Shown here piece by piece: positions 15,868-23,722 of a DNA stretch of 43,293 nt (position 1 is the stretch's first letter; every line of letters begins with the position of its first letter). A program made the translations under genes and the position numbers. Under the pieces are notes generated by a model, which ran no database searches, was not told the DNA's origin, and saw nothing but the letters and a program-made list of their open reading frames with translations. The stretch covers positions 1 to 43,293 of the forward strand of contig JBDHWD010000019.1 in assembly GCA_039810005.1 (NCBI GenBank), given 5' to 3'. Origin of the DNA: JAMLIA01 sp039810005 (GTDB lineage Bacteria > Chloroflexota > Chloroflexia > Thermomicrobiales > CFX8).

Positions 15868-16551
15868 CTATCCCAGGTCGGCAAGCGCCTCGCGCGGATC
15901 CTTGAGAATGCCGAGGAAGATTGGCGTGTCCGACTTGGTATACGGGCGCGAGGCAGCCGGGCGCAGATACTCGACCATCCGCACCATCTCAGCGACGTCG
16001 TCGCCCTCAAAGGCCACGACGAACTCCCAGTCGCTAATTCCGAAGGATGACACGGTGTTGGTCTGGATATCGGGGTACTCACGACCCATGCGGCCATGCT
16101 CGGCCATTGCGGCGCGACGCTCCTCGAACGGGACCTGATACCACTCGTGTGTCTTCACGAACGGATACATTGACAGGTAGCGCTTTGGCGCAAGACCGTT
16201 GATGAATGCTGGAGCATGGTCGCTGCTGTACTTGGAGCCCAGCGACACGCTTGGATAGGCATGGCGCAGCGTCAGGTAGTTGCCGAGGGTGGAATCGCGC
16301 ACGGCGATCGAGAAGCACTGGAGCGCATCAAAATCGTCGCTGATGCCCCACAGGATGAGATCGCTATCCGGCCGCAGGCCGACGGTTGAGTACACACCGC
16401 GAATCTTGACACCCTTGCCCGGCGCTTCGTCCAGCAGTGCGACAAACGCGTCGCGTGCGGCGTCCTGCTCGCTCTTGTCGAGCTTTCGCCAGGCCGGATC
16501 GACCTGATAGACCCAGAAGTTGGTATATGTCGACTTACCCTGCTCGCTCAT
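15868..16551 (-). CDS. hemQ: HemQ, coproheme decarboxylase (chlorite dismutase family)
   Basis: A 227-residue member of the chlorite dismutase superfamily of the HemQ type. HemQ turns coproheme into heme b, the last step of the coproporphyrin-dependent pathway used by Gram-positive bacteria and related groups. The diagnostic block is LSMYPFVKTHEWYQVPFEERRA, with the reactive Tyr129 in MYP, followed by EHGRMGREYP with the proximal heme ligand His152. Length matches the family. The ATG is preceded by AAGGGG. It is the first gene of the minus-strand operon, and a 6-bp inverted repeat in its leader abuts the ribosome site. No other heme gene is in the window. Confidence 0.93.
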   Translation of the reverse strand: MSEQGKSTYTNFWVYQVDPAWRKLDKSEQDAARDAFVALLDEAPGKGVKIRGVYSTVGLRPDSDLILWGISDDFDALQCFSIAVRDSTLGNYLTLRHAYPSVSLGSKYSSDHAPAFINGLAPKRYLSMYPFVKTHEWYQVPFEERRAAMAEHGRMGREYPDIQTNTVSSFGISDWEFVVAFEGDDVAEMVRMVEYLRPAASRPYTKSDTPIFLGILKDPREALADLG

Positions 16552-16556
16552 GTCCC

Positions 16557-16571
16557 CTTAGTTTCACTAAG
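16557..16571 (-). promoter_or_regulatory. Inverted repeat in the hemQ leader next to the ribosome site
   Basis: CTTAGT and ACTAAG (16557-16562 and 16566-16571) form a perfect 6-bp inverted repeat with a three-base loop. On the minus strand it ends in ACTAAG immediately followed by GGGGAC and the hemQ ATG, so folding would hide part of the AAGGGG ribosome site. It may instead be a protein-binding operator. Confidence 0.4.
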
Positions 16572-16587
16572 CCTCATGACCAGATCG

Positions 16588-16593
16588 ATTATG
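16588..16593 (-). promoter_or_regulatory. Probable -10 box for hemQ
   Basis: On the minus strand CATAAT lies 36 bases before the hemQ ATG, in the 57-base gap after the M16 gene. It matches five of six bases of TATAAT. No clear -35 box is seen. Confidence 0.4.
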
Positions 16594-16608
16594 CCACCAC
16601 TCGGTTGA

Positions 16609-19218
16609 CTAATCGCCCGGGCCAACGACAACGAACTGCAGCGCGTCCGGCAAGATGTGCTGCCGAGCGGCGCGGATGATGTCACCCGCAGTCAGAGAGC
16701 GCACAATGGCGCGATAGCGCTGCAGATAATCCAGCCCCAGATCGTGGAAGCCGATGTCTGCCAGCACTGCCGCGACGCTGCCGGCAGTCTCCAGGCCGAG
16801 CGGCAGCGAGCCGGTCACGTATGAGACGGCGTCGGTCATCTCACGCTCGGTCGGGCCGTCGGTCAGGTAGCCTTGCAGTTCGCTAAGCACAGCTTCAATC
16901 GCGCGCTCTACATTTTCCGGATTGACACCAGCTCGCGCGCTCCACAGTCCGGCCAGGGCGCCGGCTTCCAGGACCGAGTACGCGTAGTAGGCCATTCCCT
17001 GTCGCTCGCGGACCGATTCGCCAACGCGACCCATCAGGCCGAGCCGCCCAAAGATCAGGTTCGCGATGTTCAGCGCGTAGTAGTCAGGATTCGCCCGGTT
17101 GATGGATGGCAGACCAATCGCAATATCGGCCTGCGTCTTACCGGCGATCGTGGCGCTGTGCCGCGCCCGCTTCTCCTGCACCACGACGTCCTGTACGACT
17201 GGCAGGGATGATGTCCCGGTCCAGTCGCCAAAGTATTTCGATGCAAGCTCAACTGCGCGATCGTGGTTAATACCGCCGCCGACAGCAATCAGGCTTCCAT
17301 CGGCTCCGACGGTGCGTGCGTGCCACGCAGTCAGATCTGCGCGGGTGATCGACCCAATCGAGTCCTCAGTGCCCGATACACGATCGCGATATGGATGTCC
17401 CGCCGGGAAGAGCGCTTCGCGCAGAAGATGGTCGGCCTCTGCACGCGTGTCATTCTTCGCCCGACGCAGACCCGAAAGGATCTGCCCGCGAACAATTGGC
17501 AACTGGTCATCTGGAAAGTCCGGCTTCAGGAGCGTCGCTGACGCGAGCTCAAAGACCCGCTCGGCGTCCTCCGGCAGGCAGGTCAGCACAATGTCGATCG
17601 CCTCGCGCCCAACGGCAGCAGACACCGACGCACCAAGCCCGTCCAGCTCTTCAGCGAGCTCGTCGAGCGTCTTCCCGTCACTGCCCCGGGTGAGCATGTC
17701 AGACGCGAAGCGCGCGACACCAGGTTGATCGCCATCCGTCGAGCTGCCGCCAGGTACGCGCACGCGGGCGACAATCGGTTGCTCGGCTGGCTGGTCGTCG
17801 AGCGTCAGAACCCTGACGCCGTTCTCCAGGCGCGTCTCGCGTGCGCGAGGCATCGTCGAGTCCAGGCCCAGGTCGTTCGCATCCGGTACGTATCCAGCCG
17901 GGCCGCTACCAACGCGAGCGCTGGCTTGCGGTCCATTAGTGTCGCTCGGTATGAGCCAGCCGGTTGTGCGATGGTTCGGCACGAGCCAGGTCGCCGCAAC
18001 GCGCTGCAGGTCCTCTGGTGTCACCGCCAGCATCGCCTCCAGCAGTCCATCCGGCGTCTGCTCTGGCGCGACCATCGCCAGTGCGCCGATCAGGTAGGCC
18101 TTGCTGGATGCGCTCTGCTGCGAGTACACGAACTGCGCCCGAATCTGCTTGCGAACGCGTTCCAGCTCTGCGTCGCCAACCGGCTCGTTGACGAGGCGCT
18201 GCACCTCGTCATTGAGGATCGCCTCAACCTGGTCAGCGTCAGCATCCGGGCTGAGTGTGGCCGACACGCCAAAAAGATACGGATCGATCGAAAGCGACAT
18301 CGACGCGCCGGCACCCGAGGCGAGTCCGGTTGCAACCAGCGCCCGGTAGAGTCGTGACGAGCGACCCATCGCCGCCCCGCCGCCGAAGCTGAACGGCTTC
18401 CCGCCAGACAGCACCGCTTCAGCGACGAGGAGCGCCGGTGTATCAGGGTGCGCCGCTTCCGGAGCGCGATACACGATTTGCACGACGCGGTTCGGCGCGG
18501 GCCGAACCACCTGCACCCGGCGTTCCCCGTACTGGTCAGGCTCGACCGTGCGCACGCTGGGGATATCTTCTCCGGCTGGAATGTCGCCAAACGCCTGTTC
18601 GATGCGATCGAGCGCTTCGTCAGCCGGCAATGCGCTGACCAGGACGACGACCGCGTTGTTCGGCGCGTAATAGCGCCGATAATGCGCGACGAGATCCTCG
18701 CGGGTGATCGCCTGCAGATCAGACAGATGGCCGATCACGCCATTCCCATACGGATGGGCCCGGAAGGCCGCTCCGGCGATCTCCTCGGACAGGAGGAAGC
18801 CGGGGTTGTTCTCGTTGCCCTGCCGCTCCGAGATGATGACGGTGCGCTCGCTCGCTACTTCCTCAGCCGAAATGCGGGAGTTGACCATCCGGTCCGCTTC
18901 GATCTCCAGCCCGACCTGGAGCTTGTCGATCGGAAGCGTTTCGTAATAGGCGGTGTAGTCCAGCCAGGTAAACCCGTTGAGCGTGCCGCCATTCGCCGTT
19001 ATCGTGCGAAAAATCTCGCCCGGCCCGATCTTATCGGTGCCCTTGAACTGCATATGCTCGAGCCAGTGTGAGATGCCGGTAATCCCCGCGACCTCGTTGC
19101 GCCCACCGACTCGATACCAGACCCACAGAGAGGCAATCGGCGCGCCCGTCTGCTGCCGAGCAAGAACGGTCAGTCCGTTCGGCAACACTCGTTGCTTCGT
19201 CGGGTTCTCGTGAGTCAT
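16609..19218 (-). CDS. M16-family zinc metalloprotease with two peptidase modules
   Basis: An 869-residue protein composed of two tandem M16 (insulinase/PqqL-type) units. The first unit carries the inverted zinc motif HWLEH at 51-55 and the downstream glutamates Glu124 and Glu131 that complete the site (ASERTVIISERQ). The second unit, from about residue 455 on, has the same fold (RVRVPGGSSTDGDQPGVARF) without the HxxEH motif, so it is a structural half, as is common for this family where one half is inactive. There is no signal peptide, so it is probably cytosolic. The ATG at 19218 has GAGGAG five bases upstream; the open frame continues upstream but that part is antisense to ilvC and lacks family similarity. 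It is separated from ilvC by a terminator and has its own likely promoter. Confidence 0.92.
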   Translation of the reverse strand: MTHENPTKQRVLPNGLTVLARQQTGAPIASLWVWYRVGGRNEVAGITGISHWLEHMQFKGTDKIGPGEIFRTITANGGTLNGFTWLDYTAYYETLPIDKLQVGLEIEADRMVNSRISAEEVASERTVIISERQGNENNPGFLLSEEIAGAAFRAHPYGNGVIGHLSDLQAITREDLVAHYRRYYAPNNAVVVLVSALPADEALDRIEQAFGDIPAGEDIPSVRTVEPDQYGERRVQVVRPAPNRVVQIVYRAPEAAHPDTPALLVAEAVLSGGKPFSFGGGAAMGRSSRLYRALVATGLASGAGASMSLSIDPYLFGVSATLSPDADADQVEAILNDEVQRLVNEPVGDAELERVRKQIRAQFVYSQQSASSKAYLIGALAMVAPEQTPDGLLEAMLAVTPEDLQRVAATWLVPNHRTTGWLIPSDTNGPQASARVGSGPAGYVPDANDLGLDSTMPRARETRLENGVRVLTLDDQPAEQPIVARVRVPGGSSTDGDQPGVARFASDMLTRGSDGKTLDELAEELDGLGASVSAAVGREAIDIVLTCLPEDAERVFELASATLLKPDFPDDQLPIVRGQILSGLRRAKNDTRAEADHLLREALFPAGHPYRDRVSGTEDSIGSITRADLTAWHARTVGADGSLIAVGGGINHDRAVELASKYFGDWTGTSSLPVVQDVVVQEKRARHSATIAGKTQADIAIGLPSINRANPDYYALNIANLIFGRLGLMGRVGESVRERQGMAYYAYSVLEAGALAGLWSARAGVNPENVERAIEAVLSELQGYLTDGPTEREMTDAVSYVTGSLPLGLETAGSVAAVLADIGFHDLGLDYLQRYRAIVRSLTAGDIIRAARQHILPDALQFVVVGPGD

Positions 19219-19271
19219 GTCATCTCCTCTGTGGCGCTGATGATCCGGTCGCGCTTCGGACCCTGCACGCG

Positions 19272-19277
19272 AGTATA
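19272..19277 (-). promoter_or_regulatory. Probable -10 box for the M16 gene
   Basis: TATACT on the minus strand, 53 bases before the M16 ATG and just after the ilvC terminator. It matches five of six bases of the -10 consensus; the -35 region overlaps the terminator tail and is poor. Confidence 0.4.
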
Positions 19278-19291
19278 GAGCGCCAGACAAC

Positions 19292-19321
19292 GAAAAGAGG
19301 GCATCCGGCTGGATGCCCTCT
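19292..19321 (-). terminator. Intrinsic terminator after ilvC
   Basis: An 11-bp perfect stem (19296-19306 and 19311-19321) with a four-base loop, followed on the minus strand by TTTTCGTT. It starts 28 bases after the ilvC stop and closes the ilvBNC operon. Confidence 0.85.
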
Positions 19322-19349
19322 GAATCTGCGTCGTGGACGCGGTTGTCGA

Positions 19350-20357
19350 TCAGGACGGAATAGTCTTCTTCGGCAGCCAGGTCATCATCTCGCGCAGCTC
19401 TTCGCCAACCTGCTCGATCTGATGGCCGGTGGCATTGTCGCGCAGCTTCATGAAGTTGCCGCGTCCAGCCTCGTTCTCGGCAATCCACTCGTTGGCGAAT
19501 TCGCCCGACTGGATGTCGCCCAGGATCTGCTCCATCGTCGCGCGGACGCGATCGTCGATAACACGCGGGCCGGAGACGTAGTCGCCATACTCGGCCGTGT
19601 CTGACACCGAATAGCGCATGTACTTGATGCCGCCCTGATACATCAGGTCCACGATCAGCTTCAGCTCGTGCAACACCTCGAAGTAGGCGATCTGCGGCTG
19701 ATAGCCGGCATTGACGAGTGTCTCGAACGCGGTGGTCACCAGCGAGGACACACCGCCACAAAGGACAACCTGCTCACCGAAGAGATCGGTTTCGGTCTCT
19801 TCCTTGAACGTCGTCTCGATGACTCCGGCCTTGGTGCTGCCGATGCCGCTGGCATAAGCGAGGGCAACGTCCTTCGCCTGACCCGAGAAGTCCTGATGGA
19901 CAGCAATGAGCGCCGGGATGCCGACACCTTCGATATAGGTGTCGCGCAGAATGTGACCCGGGCCCTTCGGCGCGATCATGGCGACATCGATGTTGTCCGG
20001 CGGTGAGATGTGGCCGAAGTGGATGTTGAAGCCGTGAGCGAACATCAGCATGTTGCCGTCGGCGAGGTTCGGCGCGATGGCTTCGTTGTAAAGCTTCTTC
20101 TGAATGTGATCCGGCACGAGGATCATGATGACATCGGCCTCAGCGGCTGCGTCCGCAACCGACATGACCTTCAGGCCATCTTCCTCGGCCTTCTTCCACG
20201 AGCGGCTACCCTCATACAGGCCGACGCGGACATCGTAGCCGGACTCGTGGAGGTTCAGCGCATGGGCGTGCCCCTGGCTGCCGTAACCCATGACCGCAAT
20301 CTTGCGGTCGCGGAGCGCGTCTGCATTCGCGTCCGCTTCGTAATAAATGGTCGCCAC
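19350..20357 (-). CDS. ilvC: Ketol-acid reductoisomerase
   Basis: A 335-residue class I enzyme from the GTG at 20357. It isomerises and reduces 2-acetolactate or 2-aceto-2-hydroxybutyrate with NADPH to the dihydroxy acid, the second step of valine and isoleucine synthesis. Seen are the dinucleotide loop GYGSQGHAHALNLHESG, MILVPD, the segment APKGPGHILRD and the metal/catalytic region FKEETETDLFGEQ, with GGIKYMRYSVSDTAEYGD in the knotted C-terminal domain. An ATG at 20444 would add 29 arginine-rich residues that the family lacks, so the GTG, with AAGGA about 12 bases upstream, is preferred. It follows ilvN after 95 bases and ends in a strong terminator. Confidence 0.95.
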   Translation of the reverse strand: MATIYYEADANADALRDRKIAVMGYGSQGHAHALNLHESGYDVRVGLYEGSRSWKKAEEDGLKVMSVADAAAEADVIMILVPDHIQKKLYNEAIAPNLADGNMLMFAHGFNIHFGHISPPDNIDVAMIAPKGPGHILRDTYIEGVGIPALIAVHQDFSGQAKDVALAYASGIGSTKAGVIETTFKEETETDLFGEQVVLCGGVSSLVTTAFETLVNAGYQPQIAYFEVLHELKLIVDLMYQGGIKYMRYSVSDTAEYGDYVSGPRVIDDRVRATMEQILGDIQSGEFANEWIAENEAGRGNFMKLRDNATGHQIEQVGEELREMMTWLPKKTIPS

Positions 20358-20452
20358 CGATCTGCCCGTTCCTTCCCAACCCTGTTTGCCGCGGCGCGCT
20401 CGCAACCGCTGTTTGGCCCCTGTATCCGCGTACTGTAGGCTCAACGACCGTC

Positions 20453-20980
20453 TCAGGCAACAGCGTCCTGAACGACCGTCAAGCGTGAGCTACCGGTGCC
20501 ACGCACCATTGCCACCAAGCCTGTTCGCGCGACTTCCTTTATGCCATATGGCCGGATCATTGTGAGCATCGAGTCGATCTTGTCCCGCGGACCAGTCACC
20601 TCAAGGATGAGCGTGTCTGGCGTGGCATCAACGAAACGCGCGCGATAGATATCTGTCGCCAGCCGCATGACGTCGGCGCGGGTTCGCTCCGTCGCCGCGA
20701 CCTTCACCAGCGCCAGCTCGCGCTGGATCAGATTCTCGCCGGTGACATCGGTGACCTTGACGACTTCCAGCAGCTTGTAGAGCTGCTTGGTCACCTGCTC
20801 GACCATGCGGTCGTCGCCGCCAATGACGAACGTCATGCGCGACATGCCGACCGTCTCAGAATGCCCGACCGCGACCGAGTTGACGTTGAAGCCGCGCTGC
20901 CGAAACAGGCTCATCACCCGATTGAGCACGCCAGGATGATCCTCAACCAGCACCACCAGTGTGTGTGAACGCTGCGTCAT
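20453..20980 (-). CDS. ilvN: Acetolactate synthase small (regulatory) subunit
   Basis: A 175-residue ACT-domain protein that binds IlvB and makes it sensitive to valine feedback. The ACT domain is at 1-75: TLVVLVEDHPGVLNRVMSLF and FNVNSVAVGHSETVGMSRMT. The C-terminal regulatory domain (about 80-160) has ENLIQRELALVKVAA and RPYGIKEVARTGLVAM. I prefer the ATG at 20980, four bases after the ilvB stop, with GAAGG about 12 bases upstream; a GTG at 20992 that overlaps ilvB would add four residues. It is translated right after ilvB, which fits the 1:1 complex. Confidence 0.93.
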   Translation of the reverse strand: MTQRSHTLVVLVEDHPGVLNRVMSLFRQRGFNVNSVAVGHSETVGMSRMTFVIGGDDRMVEQVTKQLYKLLEVVKVTDVTGENLIQRELALVKVAATERTRADVMRLATDIYRARFVDATPDTLILEVTGPRDKIDSMLTMIRPYGIKEVARTGLVAMVRGTGSSRLTVVQDAVA

Positions 20981-20984
20981 TCTC

Positions 20985-22730
20985 TTATTCACCCTTCTCG
21001 ATCAGCTCGCCATACGATCCGCCACTCGGGATCATCGGGTAGACGTTCATCTCCTGCTCGACAACGAAGTTGAGGAGTGTCGGCCCGACAATCTCACGGG
21101 CCCACTCGATTGCCTCGTCAACGTCGTCGCGGCTTGTGATCGTCCGCGCGGCCATGCCGTAGGCGGTTGCAAGCATCTGGAAGTCGGGCTGGCTAATGAA
21201 GGTTTCTGAGTAGTTGCGATCGTGGAATAGCTGCTGCCACTGGCGCACCATGCCGAGATAGCCGTTGTTAATGATCACAACGTTCACGTTCGCCTGCTCC
21301 TGCACGAGGGTGGCGAACTCGAACAGCGTCATCTGGACCCCGCCATCACCAACGATGGCCCAGACCTCTTCATCTGGACGGGCGAGCGCTGCGCCAAGCG
21401 CAGCCGGCACGCCGAAGCCCATCGTTCCGAGGCCGCCAGACGTGACCCAGTTGTTCGGCTTGTTGCACTTGAAATACTGCGCAGCCCACATCTGGTGCTG
21501 ACCGACGTCGGTGACGACGATGGCGCTGCCCTGCATGGCCTCGTGCAGTCGCTCCATCACAAACTGCGGCTGGAGGACAGCATCATTCGTGTGCGGGCGA
21601 TACGGTGGAGTGCGCCGCCACTCGGCAATGGACTCAAGCCATTCGTCGTGACGCAGATCTTCGAGCTCAGCGTTCAGCAACGCCAGCGCCTGCCGTGCAT
21701 CGCCGACAACCGGCACTGTAGTCTCGATGTTCTTGCCAATCTCGGCCGGGTCGATGTCGATGTGGACGACTCGTGCATTCGGGGCGAAGTCGCTGACCCG
21801 ACCGGTCACCCGGTCGTCGAATCGCATACCGACGCCGATGAGCAAGTCCGTTTCGTGAATAGCGCGGTTGGCGTGCGCGAATCCGTGCATGCCGACCATG
21901 CCGAGGCAGAGCGGGTGATCCTGGTCGATGCCGCCGATTCCGAGCAACGTCAGGCCCACCGGGATCTGTGCCTTTTCGGCGAGCGTCTTCAGCTCCTCCA
22001 TCGCGCCGGAGAGCAGGATGCCGTGGCCAGCCAGAATCAGCGGCTTGCGCGCGTTGCGGATCTCCTCCGCTGCCAGCCGAATCTGGCGACGATGCGGAGT
22101 GTAGGTTGGCTTGTAGCCAACCAGATCGAGCGCTTCGGCCGGCGCGAGCTCCGCCGAAGCGAGCAGCACGTCCTTGGGGATATCAACGAGGACGGGGCCG
22201 GGCCGACCGGACTTCGCGAGATGGAACGCCTTTTGAATCGTCGGGCCAATGTCGGCCGCGTGGCGAACCAGGAAGTTGTGCTTCGTGATCGGCAGCGTGA
22301 TGCCAGTGATGTCGATTTCCTGGAATGCGTCGCTACCAATGAAGTGCTGGCCGACCTGGCCGGTGATGGCAACGAGCGGTATCGAGTCGAGCATCGCAGT
22401 CGCGATCGGCGTCACGAGGTTGGTCGCTCCCGGCCCCGACGTCGCCAGACAGACGCCGACCTTGCCGGTCACGCGGGCGTAGCCGTCTGCGGCGTGGCCG
22501 GCGCCCTGCTCATGGCGCACGAGCACGTGATGAATCTCGGGGAACTCGGGTAGAACATCATAGAGTGGAATGACTGCGCCTCCGGGGTAGCCGAACAGCG
22601 TATCCACGCCCTCGCGAACCAGCGCCTGACAAAGAACGCGTGCGCCGATGCTCGGCGCGGACTTCGCAACTGGTGTGGGTTTTGATTCGGCCGGCATCGC
22701 GCCGGAATCTGCGGGAGTTGTTGCGACCAT
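20985..22730 (-). CDS. ilvB: Acetolactate synthase large (catalytic) subunit
   Basis: A 581-residue thiamine-diphosphate enzyme that condenses pyruvate with pyruvate or 2-oxobutyrate. Seen are FGYPGGAVIPLYD, the catalytic glutamate in VRHEQGAGHAADGYAR, GRPGPVLVDIPKD, the FAD-binding middle domain with GVGMRFDDRVTG, and the ThDP motif GDG...NN in IVGDGGVQMTLFEF and VIINNGYLGMVRQWQ. The frame is open to 22802, but that start lies inside a hairpin, so I chose the ATG at 22730, with AGGG six bases upstream; an ATG at 22748 is also possible. First gene of ilvBNC. Confidence 0.94.
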   Translation of the reverse strand: MVATTPADSGAMPAESKPTPVAKSAPSIGARVLCQALVREGVDTLFGYPGGAVIPLYDVLPEFPEIHHVLVRHEQGAGHAADGYARVTGKVGVCLATSGPGATNLVTPIATAMLDSIPLVAITGQVGQHFIGSDAFQEIDITGITLPITKHNFLVRHAADIGPTIQKAFHLAKSGRPGPVLVDIPKDVLLASAELAPAEALDLVGYKPTYTPHRRQIRLAAEEIRNARKPLILAGHGILLSGAMEELKTLAEKAQIPVGLTLLGIGGIDQDHPLCLGMVGMHGFAHANRAIHETDLLIGVGMRFDDRVTGRVSDFAPNARVVHIDIDPAEIGKNIETTVPVVGDARQALALLNAELEDLRHDEWLESIAEWRRTPPYRPHTNDAVLQPQFVMERLHEAMQGSAIVVTDVGQHQMWAAQYFKCNKPNNWVTSGGLGTMGFGVPAALGAALARPDEEVWAIVGDGGVQMTLFEFATLVQEQANVNVVIINNGYLGMVRQWQQLFHDRNYSETFISQPDFQMLATAYGMAARTITSRDDVDEAIEWAREIVGPTLLNFVVEQEMNVYPMIPSGGSYGELIEKGE

Positions 22731-22788
22731 CTGTGCCCTACCCTCCATACCCTTGAACGCCAGCCAACCCTGATCGCCAGAAATGAAA

Positions 22789-22813
22789 CGAGCCTCCCGC
22801 ATTGGGAGGCTCG
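22789..22813 (-). promoter_or_regulatory. Terminator-like hairpin in the ilvB leader (possible attenuator)
   Basis: A 10-bp perfect stem (22789-22798 with 22804-22813) and five-base loop. On the minus strand it is followed by TTTCATTTCT, so it looks like an intrinsic terminator placed 58 bases before the ilvB ATG. This is where attenuation would act on ilvBNC. A 10-codon frame upstream (22866-22834) is not rich in Ile, Leu or Val, and no T-box consensus was found on this strand. Confidence 0.55.
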
Positions 22814-23179
22814 CGATTCGTCGGTTTATCCTGTCAGCGTATTTCGCGCGCCCCCTTATGTCCCATTCGTAATAAGAATGAGTACTACGCCGCGAATAAT
22901 GGACTCGTGTGCGAACGCCGGAATTGCCGGAACGTCGTTTGACGCCAGCTCACCCAGGAGGTTCGACTGCGAGACCAATCGCGGCAATGGGGAATCCTTA
23001 TCGCACAAAGGCGCTACAGGGTTCGTACCGTGGCATCATACGGTGCGCCGACAAAGCATGTCAAGTCACGATGCACTGCAGAAACAGCAGCGCCGAAAAC
23101 GCATCCCGCGCTTGTGGAGATCACCCTGTGGCTGTGCTATCATTTCGATCGCGCCGCACGGCGGTGCAGCAAGCAGAAT
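22814..23179. other. Intergenic region between ilvB and the tRNA genes
   Basis: A 366-base divergent gap. It should hold the ilvB promoter (minus) and the tRNA-Arg promoter (plus). A weak 5-base inverted repeat CATTC/GAATG lies near 22864-22880. No convincing protein gene is seen. Confidence 0.6.
23138..23143 (+). promoter_or_regulatory. Probable -10 box for tRNA-Arg
   Basis: TATCAT lies 36 bases before the tRNA-Arg gene. TTGTGG at 23112-23117 is a partial -35 match, but the 20-base spacer is long. Confidence 0.35.
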
Positions 23180-23252
23180 GCGCCCGTAGCTCAGGGGATA
23201 GAGCGTTTGGTTGCGGACCAAAAGGTCGGGGGTTCAAATCCCTCCGGGCGTA
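23180..23252 (+). tRNA. tRNA-Arg (anticodon GCG)
   Basis: A 73-base cloverleaf: acceptor GCGCCCG/CGGGCGT, D arm GCTC...GAGC, anticodon stem TTTGG/CCAAA with loop TTGCGGA (anticodon GCG, reads CGC and CGU), five-base variable loop AGGTC, T arm GGGGG-TTCAAAT-CCCTC, discriminator A. CCA is not encoded. Position 1-72 is a G-U pair and the T stem holds one G-U pair. Confidence 0.92.
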
Positions 23253-23261
23253 CTTGAGAAG

Positions 23262-23284
23262 GCCCTCGCTATGCGAGGGCTTTT
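23262..23284 (+). terminator. Intrinsic terminator after tRNA-Arg
   Basis: GCCCTCGC (23262-23269) pairs with GCGAGGGC (23273-23280) around a three-base loop and is followed by TTTT. It lies ten bases after the tRNA. Confidence 0.85.
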
Positions 23285-23314
23285 GCGTTCCCGCGAACTT
23301 GCTGACTACCGTCA

Positions 23315-23343
23315 TTGGCGCGCTATTTCGGGTCCGGTATACT
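23315..23343 (+). promoter_or_regulatory. Promoter for tRNA-Ser(CGA)
   Basis: TTGGCG (23315-23320), a 17-base spacer and TATACT (23338-23343) form a good sigma-70-like promoter that ends seven bases before the tRNA, so the 5' leader would be very short. Confidence 0.65.
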
Positions 23344-23350
23344 TCCCCGC

Positions 23351-23438
23351 GGAGAGGTGTCCGAGTGGTTGAAGGTGCCGATCTCGAAAATCGGTGTGGC
23401 TGATGAGGTCACCGCGGGTTCGAATCCCGCCCTCTCCG
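23351..23438 (+). tRNA. tRNA-Ser (anticodon CGA)
   Basis: An 88-base class II tRNA: acceptor GGAGAGG/CCTCTCC, anticodon stem CCGAT/ATCGG with loop CTCGAAA (anticodon CGA, reads UCG), a long variable arm as in serine tRNAs, T loop TTCGAAT and discriminator G. The next two bases are CA, so a full CCA is not encoded. Confidence 0.93.
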
Positions 23439-23521
23439 CAGACCGACCAACAGCCGCTCGCGTTCAGCACACAGCGACGATAGAGCTGGGCGCTGAGTGC
23501 AGGCGGCTGATTTGTGTTCGG

Positions 23522-23611
23522 GGAAGGGTCGCATAGTTGGCCTAGTGCGCGCGCCTGGAAAGCGCGTAGGCGGGACCTCTCGCCTCGCGGGTTCGAATCC
23601 CGCCCCTTCCG
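23522..23611 (+). tRNA. tRNA-Ser (anticodon GGA)
   Basis: A 90-base class II tRNA: acceptor GGAAGGG/CCCTTCC, D arm GCA...TGC, anticodon stem CGCGC/GCGCG with loop CTGGAAA (anticodon GGA, reads UCC and UCU), a long variable arm, T loop TTCGAAT and discriminator G. CCA is not encoded. No separate promoter or terminator is seen between the two serine tRNAs, so they may share a transcript. Confidence 0.93.
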
Positions 23612-23722
23612 CTCAAACTGCTGCGCTGGCTGCCCGCTGGGGCACCGCCCGCGACTCACTCTTCACCGCGCCCAAATCGCAACGCGCTTCCCCAGCGCTT
23701 CGAGATCAACGAAAGGCACTCA

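Noticed and set aside
19219..19761. N-terminal extension of the M16 frame
   Set aside because: The first 181 codons lie antisense to the terminator and in another frame of ilvC, and do not look like protein; the ATG at 19218 has a strong ribosome site.
20358..20444. 29-residue extension of ilvC
   Set aside because: Arg/Lys/Gly-rich and absent from the family; the GTG at 20357 gives the normal length.
21495..22553. Plus-strand frame of 352 codons
   Set aside because: Antisense to ilvB; composition is Arg/Val-rich and no family features are seen.
23018..23033. T-box-like AGGGTTCGTACCGTGG
   Set aside because: It resembles the T-box core on the plus strand, but the next genes are tRNAs, there is no specifier loop or terminator pair, and the match is imperfect.
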